Origin: Bacteroidota bacterium
GTDB taxonomy: Bacteria > Bacteroidota > Bacteroidia > 2-12-FULL-35-15
Assembly (NCBI GenBank): GCA_947449315.1
Contig: CANFRC010000007.1
Coordinates: 97,090-161,089, forward strand
Reading direction: 5' to 3'
Length of the DNA: 64,000 bases
Each line of letters begins with the position of its first letter. Position 1 is the first letter of the stretch. The translations under genes and the position numbers were made by a program. Below are positions 17,772 to 27,028 of this stretch, one piece after another. The notes below the pieces were generated by a model. It searched no databases. It worked only from the letters and a program-made list of their open reading frames with translations, and was not told the origin of the DNA.

Positions 17772-18902
17772 TTGAAGAAAAAAGGATTGTATATTGTTTC
17801 TGAAAAAGGATGTTTAACCAAAGGGTCTGGCGCATGCAATCATATTGAAATTGGTGTAAAAGAGCTTAATAAATATTTTGATGTTAATTTAATTCTTCTC
17901 TTTCGTGATACTGTTCTTTCTTCTGAAATTATTGGACCTCAACCTGCCGTTAAACAATTTTCCGCTTCCAATATTTTAAAAGGTTCTCTAAAAGATATTT
18001 TCCTTTTATTTAAGAATCATAAAGACATAATAAAATATTATCGTCTAATTAAGTCTGAAAGTCCTGCGTTTATTTATGAAAGAGGCGGATATTTAAATTT
18101 TAATGGTTTAATAATTTCAAAATTATTAAAAATACCTCATTTTTATGAAGTAAACGGAGTCATGCATAATGATATTAAAGTTTATTATAAATCTTTTTTT
18201 AATTCAATAATTAAGAATTTATTGTATTACTCTTATAAGAAATCTAATGGTGTATTTTATATTGGTGGAATAAATAAATATTTGGGTATTAAGTATCTTA
18301 ACTCCTATTCAATTCAGAATGGTATTGATGAAACCATATTGTTGAAATTTTCTGAGTTAAAAAAAGAGAAAAAAACATTTTTAAAAATTGTTTTTATAGG
18401 TCATGTAATGCAACATCATGGATTAGATTTTTATTGTGAAGCAATTAAAAAAATGGATTATAAAAATAATTTCGAATTTATTTTTATAGGGAAAGGCACT
18501 GAGGTTATAAAAACAAAGTTGCCAAAAGGTTTGTCAGTTAAGTTTCTTGGCGAAAAATCAGAAGAAGAGTTGTGTGAGATATTAATGGATATGGATATTG
18601 GAATAATACCTTCTACTTTTGAATATGGTAGTAATATGAAATTGTTTTTGTATGGAGCAGCAAAATTATGTGTGATAGCACCAGATGTCAGCAATTTAAT
18701 TGATAATTTCAATTCAAATTCTTTATTATATTTTGAAAAAAATAATGTTAGTTCATTGTCGAGAACTTTAGATGAATTGGTTATAAATAAAGTAAATTTC
18801 TCTCTTCTTGGTCAAAACTTACATTTCATTATAAAAAAAAATTATACTTGGAGTAAAATTTTTAAATTTAAGGAGCAGGTTATTTCTTCGTTTTTAAATT
18901 AA
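17772..18902 (+). CDS. Glycosyltransferase, GT-B type
   Basis: This 376-residue protein begins at TTG 17772 (KKKGLYIVSEKGCLTKGSG). A GT-B layout is supported by GVFYIGGINKYL, the mid-protein IVFIGHVMQHHG (start of the C-terminal Rossmann half) and FEFIFIGKGTEVIKTKLPKG. The usual E-x7-E site is replaced by TFEYGSNMKLFLYGAAKLCV, as in the GT4-like branch that uses a conserved Glu and Lys. The product should act in assembly of the repeat unit. The DNA here is noticeably AT-rich with many TTT/AAA codons, a common sign of an acquired polysaccharide gene. Confidence 0.75.
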   Translation: MKKKGLYIVSEKGCLTKGSGACNHIEIGVKELNKYFDVNLILLFRDTVLSSEIIGPQPAVKQFSASNILKGSLKDIFLLFKNHKDIIKYYRLIKSESPAFIYERGGYLNFNGLIISKLLKIPHFYEVNGVMHNDIKVYYKSFFNSIIKNLLYYSYKKSNGVFYIGGINKYLGIKYLNSYSIQNGIDETILLKFSELKKEKKTFLKIVFIGHVMQHHGLDFYCEAIKKMDYKNNFEFIFIGKGTEVIKTKLPKGLSVKFLGEKSEEELCEILMDMDIGIIPSTFEYGSNMKLFLYGAAKLCVIAPDVSNLIDNFNSNSLLYFEKNNVSSLSRTLDELVINKVNFSLLGQNLHFIIKKNYTWSKIFKFKEQVISSFLN

Positions 18903-18907
18903 ATTAT

Positions 18908-20098
18908 ATGAATGTTCTTCATTTAAATGATAATTATCAAATAAAAGGTGGTACTGAAGTTTATATTCACCAGTTACAACAACTTTTACCGGAATTTGGT
19001 GTGAACTCTTTTTTTATTGGAGTTTCATTCATCATTGGTCAAGGGTTTACTATTGAAACTATAAACTATTCAAAAAAAGGACTTCAAGAGAAAGAGGCTT
19101 TTGATTTTATAATTTCTTTTGTTAATGAAAATAAAATCGATTTATTACATCTTCATGGAATTTCAGATCCAAATTTAGTAAAGTTGTGTTTAATTCTTCG
19201 CCCAGTTATTAGATCAATGCACGAACCACGATTGTTCTGCCCTGGGAATCAAAAATTTTGGCTTAAATCGGAAAATATTTGTACGAAACCATTCGGTAAA
19301 CATTGTTTAGTTCACGCATTTACTCAAAGATGTGCGAGCATTCGCCCCAATAATTTAATTAATAATTATTCGAATGTAAAATTTGAGATTGATGTGGCCG
19401 CACCTCAATATAAATTCATTCTTGCTATGAGTGAGTATGTGAAGTCGGAAGCAATTTGTGTTGGTATTTCTTCTGATAATATAGTTGTAAATCCATATTT
19501 CACTACTATTCATAATGATATAGATTTTGTTGATGAGTTTGTTCCGGATAAGGTAAAGCATATAGTTTTTGCAGGTAGATTGCATGCTAGCAAGGGTGCG
19601 CATTTATTGATTAAAGCTATGCAGCGTATTTTCTTGGATTATGAAGATGTAGTATTGGATATTATCGGTGATGGTGATTTTAAAAATGAATTATTATCTT
19701 TAATAAAGCAGTTGGAAATCCCTTCCGACAAAATTATTTTTCATGGTTGGTTGAATCATCATCAGACAATTGAACACATAAAGAACTCTTTTTTATTAGC
19801 TTTTCCTTCGATATATCCCGAAGCTTTTGGAATTGTCGGGATTGAAGCAATGATGTGTTCTAAGCCAATCGTAGCTTTTGATGTTGGTGGGGTATCCACA
19901 TGGCTAAAAGATAAAATAAACGGTTTTTTAGTTGAAAATAAAAATGTAGATATTTTTGCGGAAAAAATTAAAATTTTATTAAATAACGAAAATATTTATT
20001 CTCAATTTTCTAATAAATCACGAGAATTGGCTTTGAAAAATTTTTTACCTGAGATTCACATTGATAAATTGGTAACTTTATATAGGAAATGTGTTTAA
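18908..20098 (+). CDS. Glycosyltransferase family 4
   Basis: The 396-residue protein starts with MNVLHLNDNYQIKGGTEVY, whose GG-TE-Y loop is typical of GT4 enzymes. It has IDLLHLHGISDPNL and IRSMHEPRLFCPG in the N-terminal half. The C-terminal half has HIVFAGRLHASKGAHLLIKA and the E-x7-E donor site in SIYPEAFGIVGIEAMMCSKP, followed by VAFDVGG. Four Cys between residues 105 and 140 (FCPGNQKF ... ICTKPFGKHC) form a small insert also seen in some GT4 enzymes that act early in glycan assembly. It starts 6 bp after the previous stop, so translation is probably coupled. Confidence 0.92.
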   Translation: MNVLHLNDNYQIKGGTEVYIHQLQQLLPEFGVNSFFIGVSFIIGQGFTIETINYSKKGLQEKEAFDFIISFVNENKIDLLHLHGISDPNLVKLCLILRPVIRSMHEPRLFCPGNQKFWLKSENICTKPFGKHCLVHAFTQRCASIRPNNLINNYSNVKFEIDVAAPQYKFILAMSEYVKSEAICVGISSDNIVVNPYFTTIHNDIDFVDEFVPDKVKHIVFAGRLHASKGAHLLIKAMQRIFLDYEDVVLDIIGDGDFKNELLSLIKQLEIPSDKIIFHGWLNHHQTIEHIKNSFLLAFPSIYPEAFGIVGIEAMMCSKPIVAFDVGGVSTWLKDKINGFLVENKNVDIFAEKIKILLNNENIYSQFSNKSRELALKNFLPEIHIDKLVTLYRKCV

Positions 20099-20128
20099 TT
20101 GTTGTTTCGGAAATTTAATTAAGTTATA

Positions 20129-21277
20129 TTGAAAATTGCTTTACTTACGGATGGTATCTCTCCCTATGTAATAGGAGGGATGCAGCGTCATTCTTTTTAT
20201 TTAGCTAAATACTTAGCTAAAAATGAAGTCTATGTAGACTTGTTTCATTTCAATAACAGTGATTTGGAAATTAATGATTTGGAATGTTTTACCTTGGATG
20301 AAAAGAAATACATCAATTCAATAGTCTTAAATTTCCCTTCTTTCATAAATTTCCCAGGTCATTATATTCGTGAATCGTATACATATTCCGAAATAATATT
20401 TGACCATCTTCAAAACAATTTATCGGATTACGATTTTATCTATGCAAAAGGATTTACCGCTTGGAAATTAATTGAAAAGAAAAAAAAAGGTTTGAAATGC
20501 CCTCCAATAGGAGTTAATTTTCACGGTTATGAAATGTTTCAAAAATCAGCCGATCTTAAATCTTTTTTTCAACAAATAATTTTTCGAAAACCAGTAAAAT
20601 GGATCACCCAAAATGCTGATTTTGTATTTTCCTATGGCAAAGGAATTACACAAATAATCATTGAATTAGGCCTGTCACAATCCAAAATTATTGAAATACC
20701 TACTGGGATTGAAGATAGTTGGTTAAATAATACCATCAGTATCAATAAGGTTCGACACTTTGTTTTTGTAGGTAGGTTTGAAAGAAGAAAAGGAATTCAG
20801 GAATTGAATGCTGCATTAATAAATATTGCTCAAAAACATCAATTTGTTTTTGAAATTATTGGAGATATTCCTCTGAGAGAAAGGATTATTCATAATAATA
20901 TTATATATCATGGTGAGATTCGAGAAATATCAAGAATTCAAACGATTCTTAAGAATTCAGATTTTTTGATTTGTCCAAGCCATTCTGAAGGAATGCCAAA
21001 CGTAATAATGGAGGCAATGGCTTCTGGTTTGGCCATAATTGCTTCAGGTGTAGGTGCTGTATCGGATATGGTAGATGCTAGTAACGGTAAAGTAATTATT
21101 CCTGGAAATGTTTATTTGTTGCAGTCAGCAATCGAAGAGTCGATTGAACTGTCGGATGAAGATGTTTTAAAAATGAAATTATCTTCTATAGAAAAGGTCA
21201 AAAATCGTTTTTTATGGAAAAATGTTATAAGTTTATTGATTGAAAAGGTAAAAGTAGATGAAAGATTACATAGTTGA
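20129..21277 (+). CDS. Glycosyltransferase family 4
   Basis: The 382-residue protein uses TTG at 20129 and reads MKIALLTDGISPYVIGGMQRH, with the GG-MQ-H acceptor loop of GT4. The C-terminal half has HFVFVGRFERRKGIQELN and the E-x7-E site in SHSEGMPNVIMEAMASGLA, followed by IIASGVGAVSDMV. It should transfer a hexose-type sugar onto the lipid-linked chain in the cytoplasm. Its end overlaps the start of the polymerase gene by 20 bp, a sign of tight co-translation. Confidence 0.93.
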   Translation: MKIALLTDGISPYVIGGMQRHSFYLAKYLAKNEVYVDLFHFNNSDLEINDLECFTLDEKKYINSIVLNFPSFINFPGHYIRESYTYSEIIFDHLQNNLSDYDFIYAKGFTAWKLIEKKKKGLKCPPIGVNFHGYEMFQKSADLKSFFQQIIFRKPVKWITQNADFVFSYGKGITQIIIELGLSQSKIIEIPTGIEDSWLNNTISINKVRHFVFVGRFERRKGIQELNAALINIAQKHQFVFEIIGDIPLRERIIHNNIIYHGEIREISRIQTILKNSDFLICPSHSEGMPNVIMEAMASGLAIIASGVGAVSDMVDASNGKVIIPGNVYLLQSAIEESIELSDEDVLKMKLSSIEKVKNRFLWKNVISLLIEKVKVDERLHS

Positions 21278-22562
21278 AAATAAACAATTTTTAGGGTTAA
21301 TGTTTCTTTGGTTTATAGTTGGGGCTTTTCTTCCTACTGCTATGTTTGCCGTTGTTCCGCTTTCAGTCATCGCCTTAAAAAACAAGCAACTTCACAAAGA
21401 AATTTTCATTGGTTTTTTTTTAGTGTTAATATTTTCTGATAGTAGACAATCGGAATTGCATTGGGCACAATCTGTTAAAAATATTTACATCGTTTTATTG
21501 TTGCTTTTTCAACTAGTTGATAAGAAAAGGGTCGTTTCTAAAATCTCGGTGTTCTCTCTTTTCATCCCTTTTCTTCTATTTTCTATTTTTTGTTTGTTTA
21601 ATTCACCAGTTATTTCTACATCAATTCTTAAAACAATTTCCTATTTCGCTTTAATTTATGTTGTTACGAGTAGTGTATTCGATTTGTTAATTGAAGACCC
21701 TGAAGATTTTTTTAGGTCAATAGTTTATTTTGTTATGCTATTGCTTTTGGTAGGATTGGTTATTTATGTATTTGATAAAAATGTAGCAACATTTGTGGGT
21801 AGGTACAGGGGTGTCTTTGGTAACCCCAATGGAATTGGTCTTTTTTGTTTGATTTTCTTTCTTGTATTCAATGTGATTTTGGATTTTAAATCAGATCTTT
21901 TTGGTAAAAATGAAGTTCGTATTATTTATGCAATTTTATTTTTGTCGATGTTCATGAGTGGTTCTAGATCATCTATTTTCTCAGTTTTATTGTTCTTGTC
22001 CTTAAAAAAAGTGTATAAAATATCCTATTTTTTGGGCTTTATTATAATGCTTGCTTTTGGTTTTGTCTATCAGTTTATTACACTAAATATTGTAACTATC
22101 ATAAAGCTGTTAAGTTTGCAAGAGTTTTTTAGATTAGATACATTAGAAGACGGTTCGGGAAGATTAATTGCTTGGAAATTTGCATGGGACAATATACAGC
22201 ACAGTATTTTTTTTGGTAAAGGCTTTAGTTATACAGATTTTTTATTTAGCAAAAATTATAGTTATTTAAGTATGTTGGGACATCAGGGCAATGCTCACAA
22301 TTCATTTTTAACTTTTTGGTTGGATACAGGATTGGTGGGCTTGTTTCTGTTTTTTATAGGTTTCGTTGGGAATTTTTTAATGGCCTCAAAAGTAACAGCT
22401 ATTGCATTGCCTATAATGTATACGGTTATTTTTTCAGCTTTTTTTGAATCGTGGTTGACTGGCTCATTGAATCCGATTACCATTCAAATATGGATAATGC
22501 TTCCAATTATGTTATGGAAATTCAAAGATAAAACAAATGAAAATCCTCTTCCTATACACTGA
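21258..22562 (+). CDS. O-antigen/exopolysaccharide polymerase (Wzy/O-antigen ligase family)
   Basis: The 434-residue protein is very hydrophobic with about 10-12 predicted membrane helices. It has a large non-membrane loop typical of Wzy/WaaL proteins (about residues 290-350). Family-like motifs are GRYRGVFGNPNGIGLF, MSGSRSSIFSVLLF and, in the loop, GSGRLIAWKFAWDNI and GHQGNAHNSFLTFWLD with the conserved His. It should join repeat units at the periplasmic face of the inner membrane. Overlaps of 20 bp upstream and 26 bp downstream tie it to the neighbouring glycosyltransferases. Ligase versus polymerase cannot be told from sequence; a co-polymerase in the same locus favours polymerase. Confidence 0.85.
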   Translation: MKDYIVENKQFLGLMFLWFIVGAFLPTAMFAVVPLSVIALKNKQLHKEIFIGFFLVLIFSDSRQSELHWAQSVKNIYIVLLLLFQLVDKKRVVSKISVFSLFIPFLLFSIFCLFNSPVISTSILKTISYFALIYVVTSSVFDLLIEDPEDFFRSIVYFVMLLLLVGLVIYVFDKNVATFVGRYRGVFGNPNGIGLFCLIFFLVFNVILDFKSDLFGKNEVRIIYAILFLSMFMSGSRSSIFSVLLFLSLKKVYKISYFLGFIIMLAFGFVYQFITLNIVTIIKLLSLQEFFRLDTLEDGSGRLIAWKFAWDNIQHSIFFGKGFSYTDFLFSKNYSYLSMLGHQGNAHNSFLTFWLDTGLVGLFLFFIGFVGNFLMASKVTAIALPIMYTVIFSAFFESWLTGSLNPITIQIWIMLPIMLWKFKDKTNENPLPIH

Positions 22563-23580
22563 AATAGCAGATTATTTTTTGGCTGGATGTGTTGCACTCA
22601 TTAAAAAGGGTGTAGAAGTGCATGTAGTGAGATGGCCTGTTAACAAGGAAGCTCCTTTTCAATTTACATATCCAGAAGGCGTATGTGTGTATGAAAGATC
22701 AGATAATTCGGATGAAAAATTATTTGAATTAATTGATCGATTGTCTCCAGAAATAATAGTTTGTAGTGGTTGGGTCGACAAAGGCTATTTAAAAATGATT
22801 AAAAAATACAAGAACAAATCAACCACTGTCTTAACATTAGACAACCATTGGAGGGGCGATTTCAAGCAACGGCTTGCCAGTGTTTTAAGTCCATTTTTTC
22901 TGAAAAAAAATTTCTCGCATTGCTGGGTTCCCGGCAATTTTCAATATCAGTATGCTCAAAAATTAGGCTTTCGACCAGAAAATATTTTGACAGGTTTTTA
23001 TACATGTGATTTTAATAAATTCCACGATCAGTATCTAGATAATTTATCCGCTAAGAAAATTAATTTTCCTAAACGCTTCATTTTTGTGGGTAGATATTAT
23101 GATTTTAAAGGAATTCAGGACCTTTGGAATGCATTTATACAATTGCAAAATGAATCGCCCAATGCATGGGAATTATGGTGTTTGGGAACAGGTGATATAG
23201 AACCGTTCAAACACGATAAAATTAAACATTTTGGTTTCGTTCAGCCCAAAGATCTTTCTTCCTATATTAAAGAAACAGGAGTCTTTGTGTTGCCTAGTCA
23301 TTTTGAACCCTGGGGAGTGGTCGTTCATGAATTTGCTGCTGCCGGCTTTCCTATTATTTGTTCCGATGCAGTTGGAGCCAGGACAGCGTTTGTAGAAGAT
23401 ACTATAAATGGCTATATTTACAAAGCGGGTCACATTGAGCAATTGAAAGTGCAATTAAAAAAAATGATGGAACTCGATACGAATCAATTAGAAAAAATGG
23501 CTTCTAATAGTGTGGAAAAAGCGAAAATGAATACTCCTGAACTATGGGCCGATACATTAATTTCATTATTAAAGAAGTAA
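22537..23580 (+). CDS. Glycosyltransferase family 4
   Basis: The 347-residue protein begins MKILFLYTEIADYFLAGCVA and has a short N-terminal half with EIIVCSGWVDKGYL. The C-terminal half shows RFIFVGRYYDFKGIQDL, ELWCLGTGDIEPF, and the E-x7-E donor site in SHFEPWGVVVHEFAAAGFP, then IICSDAVGARTA. This EPWG signature is shared with enzymes adding mannose- or fucose-like sugars, but donor specificity is not certain. The start overlaps the polymerase gene by 26 bp. Confidence 0.9.
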   Translation: MKILFLYTEIADYFLAGCVALIKKGVEVHVVRWPVNKEAPFQFTYPEGVCVYERSDNSDEKLFELIDRLSPEIIVCSGWVDKGYLKMIKKYKNKSTTVLTLDNHWRGDFKQRLASVLSPFFLKKNFSHCWVPGNFQYQYAQKLGFRPENILTGFYTCDFNKFHDQYLDNLSAKKINFPKRFIFVGRYYDFKGIQDLWNAFIQLQNESPNAWELWCLGTGDIEPFKHDKIKHFGFVQPKDLSSYIKETGVFVLPSHFEPWGVVVHEFAAAGFPIICSDAVGARTAFVEDTINGYIYKAGHIEQLKVQLKKMMELDTNQLEKMASNSVEKAKMNTPELWADTLISLLKK

Positions 23581-23586
23581 GCTACG

Positions 23587-24723
23587 TTGATCCCCTTTAA
23601 CAAACCATATTATTCAGGGAAAGAAAAGAAGGCTATTGCAAAAGCAATGGATACAAAGATTCTGACTGGTGAATCGGAGATGCTTCATCAATGTGAATCT
23701 TTTCTTGAAAAAAAATATACATTCCATCGTGTTTTTCTTACCAATTCCTGTACAATGGCGTTGGAAATGTCAGCATTGCTGGCTACTATTTTACCAGGTG
23801 ACGAGGTTATTATGCCATCTTATACCTACGTGTCAACGGCAAATGCATTTGCTTTGAGAGGTGCTAAGATTGTTTTTGTGGATAGCAAAGCCGATCATCC
23901 AGATATGGATGAAAATGGAATAGAGCAGTTGATCACTCCCCAAACAAAAGCTATAGTGGTCGTTCATTATGCCGGGGTTGCTTGTGATATGGATAAGATC
24001 ATGTCTTTGGCGCTTAAACATAACTTGTTGGTGATTGAAGATGCCGCTCAGTGCATCGATTCTTACTACAACAAACGGGCACTGGGAACGATAGGGGACA
24101 TCGCTTGTTTTTCTTTTCATGAAACAAAGAATATACATTGTGGTGAAGGTGGTTTTATTGCCATTAACACGATGAACTTAGCCGCAAGAACGGAAGTTAT
24201 TCGGAATAAAGGAACCAATCGCTCAGCTTTTACTAGAGGAGATGTGACTAAATATGAATGGACAGATCTTGGATATTCTTCGATGCCATCAGCTATTACT
24301 GCAGCTTTTCTTTATTCTCAATTAGAGAATATCGACAAGGTACAGAAAAGAAGAGTCAAACTTTGGAAGAATTATTATAAAAAATTGAAAGTGCTTCAAG
24401 GAGTTCATCAAATTCAATTACCGGTAATTCCTAAGTATGCTTCGAATAATGCACATATCTTTTATTTTGTTTGCTCTTCGGCAGAAGAAAGAAAAAGCCT
24501 GATCGACTATTTAAAAAAGAACGATATTCAGGCGGTGTTTCATTACCAGTCATTGCATAGTAGTCCGTTTTATAAAGGAAAGCACGATGGAAGAGCGTTA
24601 CACAATGCTGATCGTTATAGTGAATGTTTAATTCGTTTACCCTTGTTTTATGATATGACAACGAATGAACAAGAACTTATTTGTGCTAAGGTGATTGAGT
24701 TTTATTCGAATAGGAATGTCTGA
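23587..24723 (+). CDS. rffA: dTDP-4-amino-4,6-dideoxygalactose transaminase-like aminotransferase
   Basis: The 378-residue PLP enzyme belongs to the DegT/DnrJ/EryC1/StrS family and most resembles RffA/WecE. Evidence is the start IPFNKPYYSGKE, LTNSCTMALEMSALL, GDEVIMPSYTYVSTANAF, and IEDAAQCIDSYY. The PLP Lys is K181 in SFHETKNIHCGEGG. WecE converts dTDP-4-keto-6-deoxyglucose and glutamate to dTDP-4-amino-4,6-dideoxygalactose, a precursor of 4-acetamido sugars. The upstream rml-type genes are not in the window. The start is TTG at 23587, 6 bp after the previous stop; homologs begin at the same MIPFNKP position, which supports this choice. Confidence 0.9.
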   Translation: MIPFNKPYYSGKEKKAIAKAMDTKILTGESEMLHQCESFLEKKYTFHRVFLTNSCTMALEMSALLATILPGDEVIMPSYTYVSTANAFALRGAKIVFVDSKADHPDMDENGIEQLITPQTKAIVVVHYAGVACDMDKIMSLALKHNLLVIEDAAQCIDSYYNKRALGTIGDIACFSFHETKNIHCGEGGFIAINTMNLAARTEVIRNKGTNRSAFTRGDVTKYEWTDLGYSSMPSAITAAFLYSQLENIDKVQKRRVKLWKNYYKKLKVLQGVHQIQLPVIPKYASNNAHIFYFVCSSAEERKSLIDYLKKNDIQAVFHYQSLHSSPFYKGKHDGRALHNADRYSECLIRLPLFYDMTTNEQELICAKVIEFYSNRNV

Positions 24724-24748
24724 AAGGTTATCCCATTGATTATTCTAT

Positions 24749-24857
24749 GTGGTAAAAAAATAAAAGGTTTTAATTTAAAATTTTAGATACTGTAAAATAT
24801 TAAATGTGCGGAATTAACGGTTTACTCGGCTTTCCAGATAAAGACAGCGCATCACAA
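24749..24857. repeat. Direct repeat copy 1 of the asnB leader and first codons
   Basis: This 109-bp stretch repeats nearly exactly at 25077-25186. Both copies hold the same A/T-rich leader beginning GTGGTAAAAAAATAAAAGG and the first 18 codons of asnB, with a few substitutions and a one-base indel. The copies are 329 bp apart, measured start codon to start codon. Confidence 0.9.
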
Positions 24858-24878
24858 TCCAGACTATTCTTTTTTTAA
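24804..24878 (+). pseudogene. asnB: Duplicated 5' end of asnB, truncated
   Basis: The ATG at 24804 opens a 24-residue frame whose first 18 residues (MCGINGLLGFPDKDSAS then Q) match the true AsnB start at 25133 with one change. It keeps the Cys2 nucleophile but ends in a run of Phe and a TAA. It is a dead copy of the gene start. Confidence 0.9.
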
Positions 24879-24901
24879 CCACATAGAAACATAGTTTTTT
24901 A

Positions 24902-25063
24902 ATGATTACACAGAAATATTTGGATGATTTGACGTATGAAGTAGTGGGAGCCGCTATTGAGGTGCATAAAATAATGGGGAGTGGTTTGCTTGAGAGCGTC
25001 TATCACCAGTGTTTGAAAGAGGAGTTACTACATACCTGCCTGTCGGCAGACAGGGAAAAATAA
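24902..25063 (+). pseudogene. GxxExxY-family protein, N-terminal fragment
   Basis: The 53-residue frame contains LTYEVVGAAIEVHKIMG and GSGLLESVYHQCLKEEL, matching the N-terminal core of the GxxExxY family (G-LLESVY is the family signature). Members are normally about 125 residues. Here the sequence breaks into a palindrome (25035-25054) and stops. The family is widespread and multicopy in Bacteroidota, with unknown function. The fragment lies between the two copies of the asnB start, preceded by ACCACATAGAAACATAG, so it probably arrived with the rearrangement. Confidence 0.8.
25035..25054. repeat. GC-rich dispersed palindrome CCTGCCTGTCGGCAGACAGG
   Basis: A 20-bp near-perfect palindrome, GC-rich in otherwise AT-rich DNA, sits at the point where the GxxExxY fragment ends. 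A related palindrome is found at 37768-37791 upstream of guaB (shared ACCTGCCT...CAG.CAGG), which suggests a dispersed repeat family. Confidence 0.65.
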
Positions 25064-25076
25064 TTTTTTTGAAAGA

Positions 25077-25186
25077 GTGGTAAAAAAATAAAAGGTTTTA
25101 ATTTAAAAATTTTAGATACAGTAAAATATTAAATGTGCGGAATTAACGGTTTACTTGGCTTTCCAGATAAAGACAGTGCAACACAA
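25077..25186. repeat. Direct repeat copy 2, at the intact asnB
   Basis: This is the copy in front of and including the first 18 codons of the functional asnB; see copy 1 at 24749-24857. It carries one extra A in the leader and synonymous or near-synonymous changes in the codons. Confidence 0.9.
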
Positions 25187-27028
25187 AAAGTGAATGCAAT
25201 GAACGAGGCAATGATACACCGCGGACCAGATGATGGCGGTGTTTTTGTGAATGATAAAATCGCATTAGGACACAGACGACTTTCCATCATCGATTTATCT
25301 TCAGCTGGTCATCAACCGATGCAATCGCATGATGGTCGCTATCAAATTGTATACAATGGTGAGATTTATAATTTTAAAGAACTTAAATTTGAGTTAAAAC
25401 GTGTTGTTTCCGGTTCCGCTGAACAGGCTTATTTTTTTCAAACAAATACGGATACGGAAGTAATTATTGCGGCGTATGCTCGTTGGGGAACCGATTGTGT
25501 GAATCATTTCAATGGTATGTTTGCTTTTGCTATTTGGGATAATCATACCAATGAATTGTTCATTGCGCGCGACCGATTAGGAATAAAACCTTTGTACTAT
25601 TGTTTTACAAATAATGTCTTGGCTTTTTCTTCTGAAATCCGCTCCTTGTTAGCTTCAGATCTGCTACCTAAAAAAATCGATGAAAAAAGCCTGATCGATT
25701 ATCTACGTTTCCAAACCGTACATGCTCCAAATACAATTGTCAAAGGTGTGAAAATGTTGATGCCGGGACATTATATAAAAGCAAACAGTAAAAAAGTTAC
25801 GATCCATAGTTATTGGGATCTTATTGCGAATACTTCAGATGCTTCTAAAGGGAAGTCCTATGAAGAAGTTTGTAAAGATGTAAATACTTTACTAACAAAA
25901 GCTGTTGAAAGTCGATTGATTGCGGATGTTCCATTCGGAGCATTTCTTTCCGGAGGAATTGATTCAAGCGCTATTGTTGGATTGATGAGCAAGGTGTCCA
26001 CAGAAAAAATAAAAACCTTTTCGGTTACATTTGATGAGACGGAATTCTCAGAAGCAAAGTATGCGCAATTGATCGCAAAAAAATTCAATACAGATCACCA
26101 TGAAATAGTATTAACGCCCGAACATTTTCTGGAGCAATTGCCTCAGGCTTTAAAAGCGATGGATCATCCGAGCGGAGATGGGCCTAACACCTATATTGTT
26201 TCAAAAGCAACCAAAGAAGCAGGTATTACAATGGCTTTGTCGGGCTTAGGAGGGGATGAATTATTTGCCGGTTATGCTATATTTAATCGTTCCTTAGAAT
26301 TAAATAAGAAAGCGTGGCTCAATGCCATTCCATCTGTTATTCGCAGATCAGCAGGAAGTGTTTTGAGTACTCTAAAACCGAGCGTATCTTCTGAAAAAAT
26401 TGCCGCATTATTAAAACAAGATTCTATTAATTTTCAATCATTTTATCCTCTATCGCGCCAAGTGTTAATGGATAAACAGCTATTGGAAATTGTTAATCTA
26501 ATGGAGCTTCCTTCAAATGTTGTTTCTGAGATCATCGAACCAATATATTTGAACAAGCAACTCGCTAAACTATCAAAGGTTTCCATTGCGGAAATTTCTA
26601 CGTATATGCAAAATGTACTTTTAGGTGATGCAGATCAGATGAGTATGGCCTCGGCATTAGAAATACGGGTGCCATTTATTGATTATACTCTTGTTGAATA
26701 TGTTTTAGGTGTTCCAGATAAATATAAAAATCCGACCACTCCTAAAAAGTTATTGGTGGATGCTTTGGGAGATCTGCTGCCAGCAGAAATTGTAAACAGA
26801 CCTAAAATGGGTTTTACATTTCCTTGGAAAGATTGGATGAAAAATGAATTGAAATCTTTTTGCGAACAACGCATCAATAGTTTGGCAAAACGTAAACCGT
26901 TCAATGGAACAGGTGTTATAAAATTATGGACCGATTTCCTGAAAGATGATCCAAGAGTTACCTGGTCGCGTATTTGGTACTTGGTAGTATTAGAAAATTG
27001 GTTGCAAGAAAATAATATACAGGATTAA
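25133..27028 (+). CDS. asnB: Asparagine synthase (glutamine-hydrolysing)
   Basis: The 631-residue enzyme has an N-terminal Ntn glutaminase domain with the Cys2 nucleophile (MCGINGLLG), then RGPDDGGVF and the IVYNGEIYNFKEL loop. The C-terminal ATP-dependent synthetase domain has the PP-loop FLSGGIDSSAIVGL (about residue 270) and GLGGDELFAGYAIF. It normally makes asparagine from aspartate, glutamine and ATP. In polysaccharide clusters, AsnB-like enzymes are also found that amidate sugar acids; the location between glycosyltransferases makes that possible but unproven. The next gene starts on its stop codon (1-bp overlap). Confidence 0.93.
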   Translation: MCGINGLLGFPDKDSATQKVNAMNEAMIHRGPDDGGVFVNDKIALGHRRLSIIDLSSAGHQPMQSHDGRYQIVYNGEIYNFKELKFELKRVVSGSAEQAYFFQTNTDTEVIIAAYARWGTDCVNHFNGMFAFAIWDNHTNELFIARDRLGIKPLYYCFTNNVLAFSSEIRSLLASDLLPKKIDEKSLIDYLRFQTVHAPNTIVKGVKMLMPGHYIKANSKKVTIHSYWDLIANTSDASKGKSYEEVCKDVNTLLTKAVESRLIADVPFGAFLSGGIDSSAIVGLMSKVSTEKIKTFSVTFDETEFSEAKYAQLIAKKFNTDHHEIVLTPEHFLEQLPQALKAMDHPSGDGPNTYIVSKATKEAGITMALSGLGGDELFAGYAIFNRSLELNKKAWLNAIPSVIRRSAGSVLSTLKPSVSSEKIAALLKQDSINFQSFYPLSRQVLMDKQLLEIVNLMELPSNVVSEIIEPIYLNKQLAKLSKVSIAEISTYMQNVLLGDADQMSMASALEIRVPFIDYTLVEYVLGVPDKYKNPTTPKKLLVDALGDLLPAEIVNRPKMGFTFPWKDWMKNELKSFCEQRINSLAKRKPFNGTGVIKLWTDFLKDDPRVTWSRIWYLVVLENWLQENNIQD

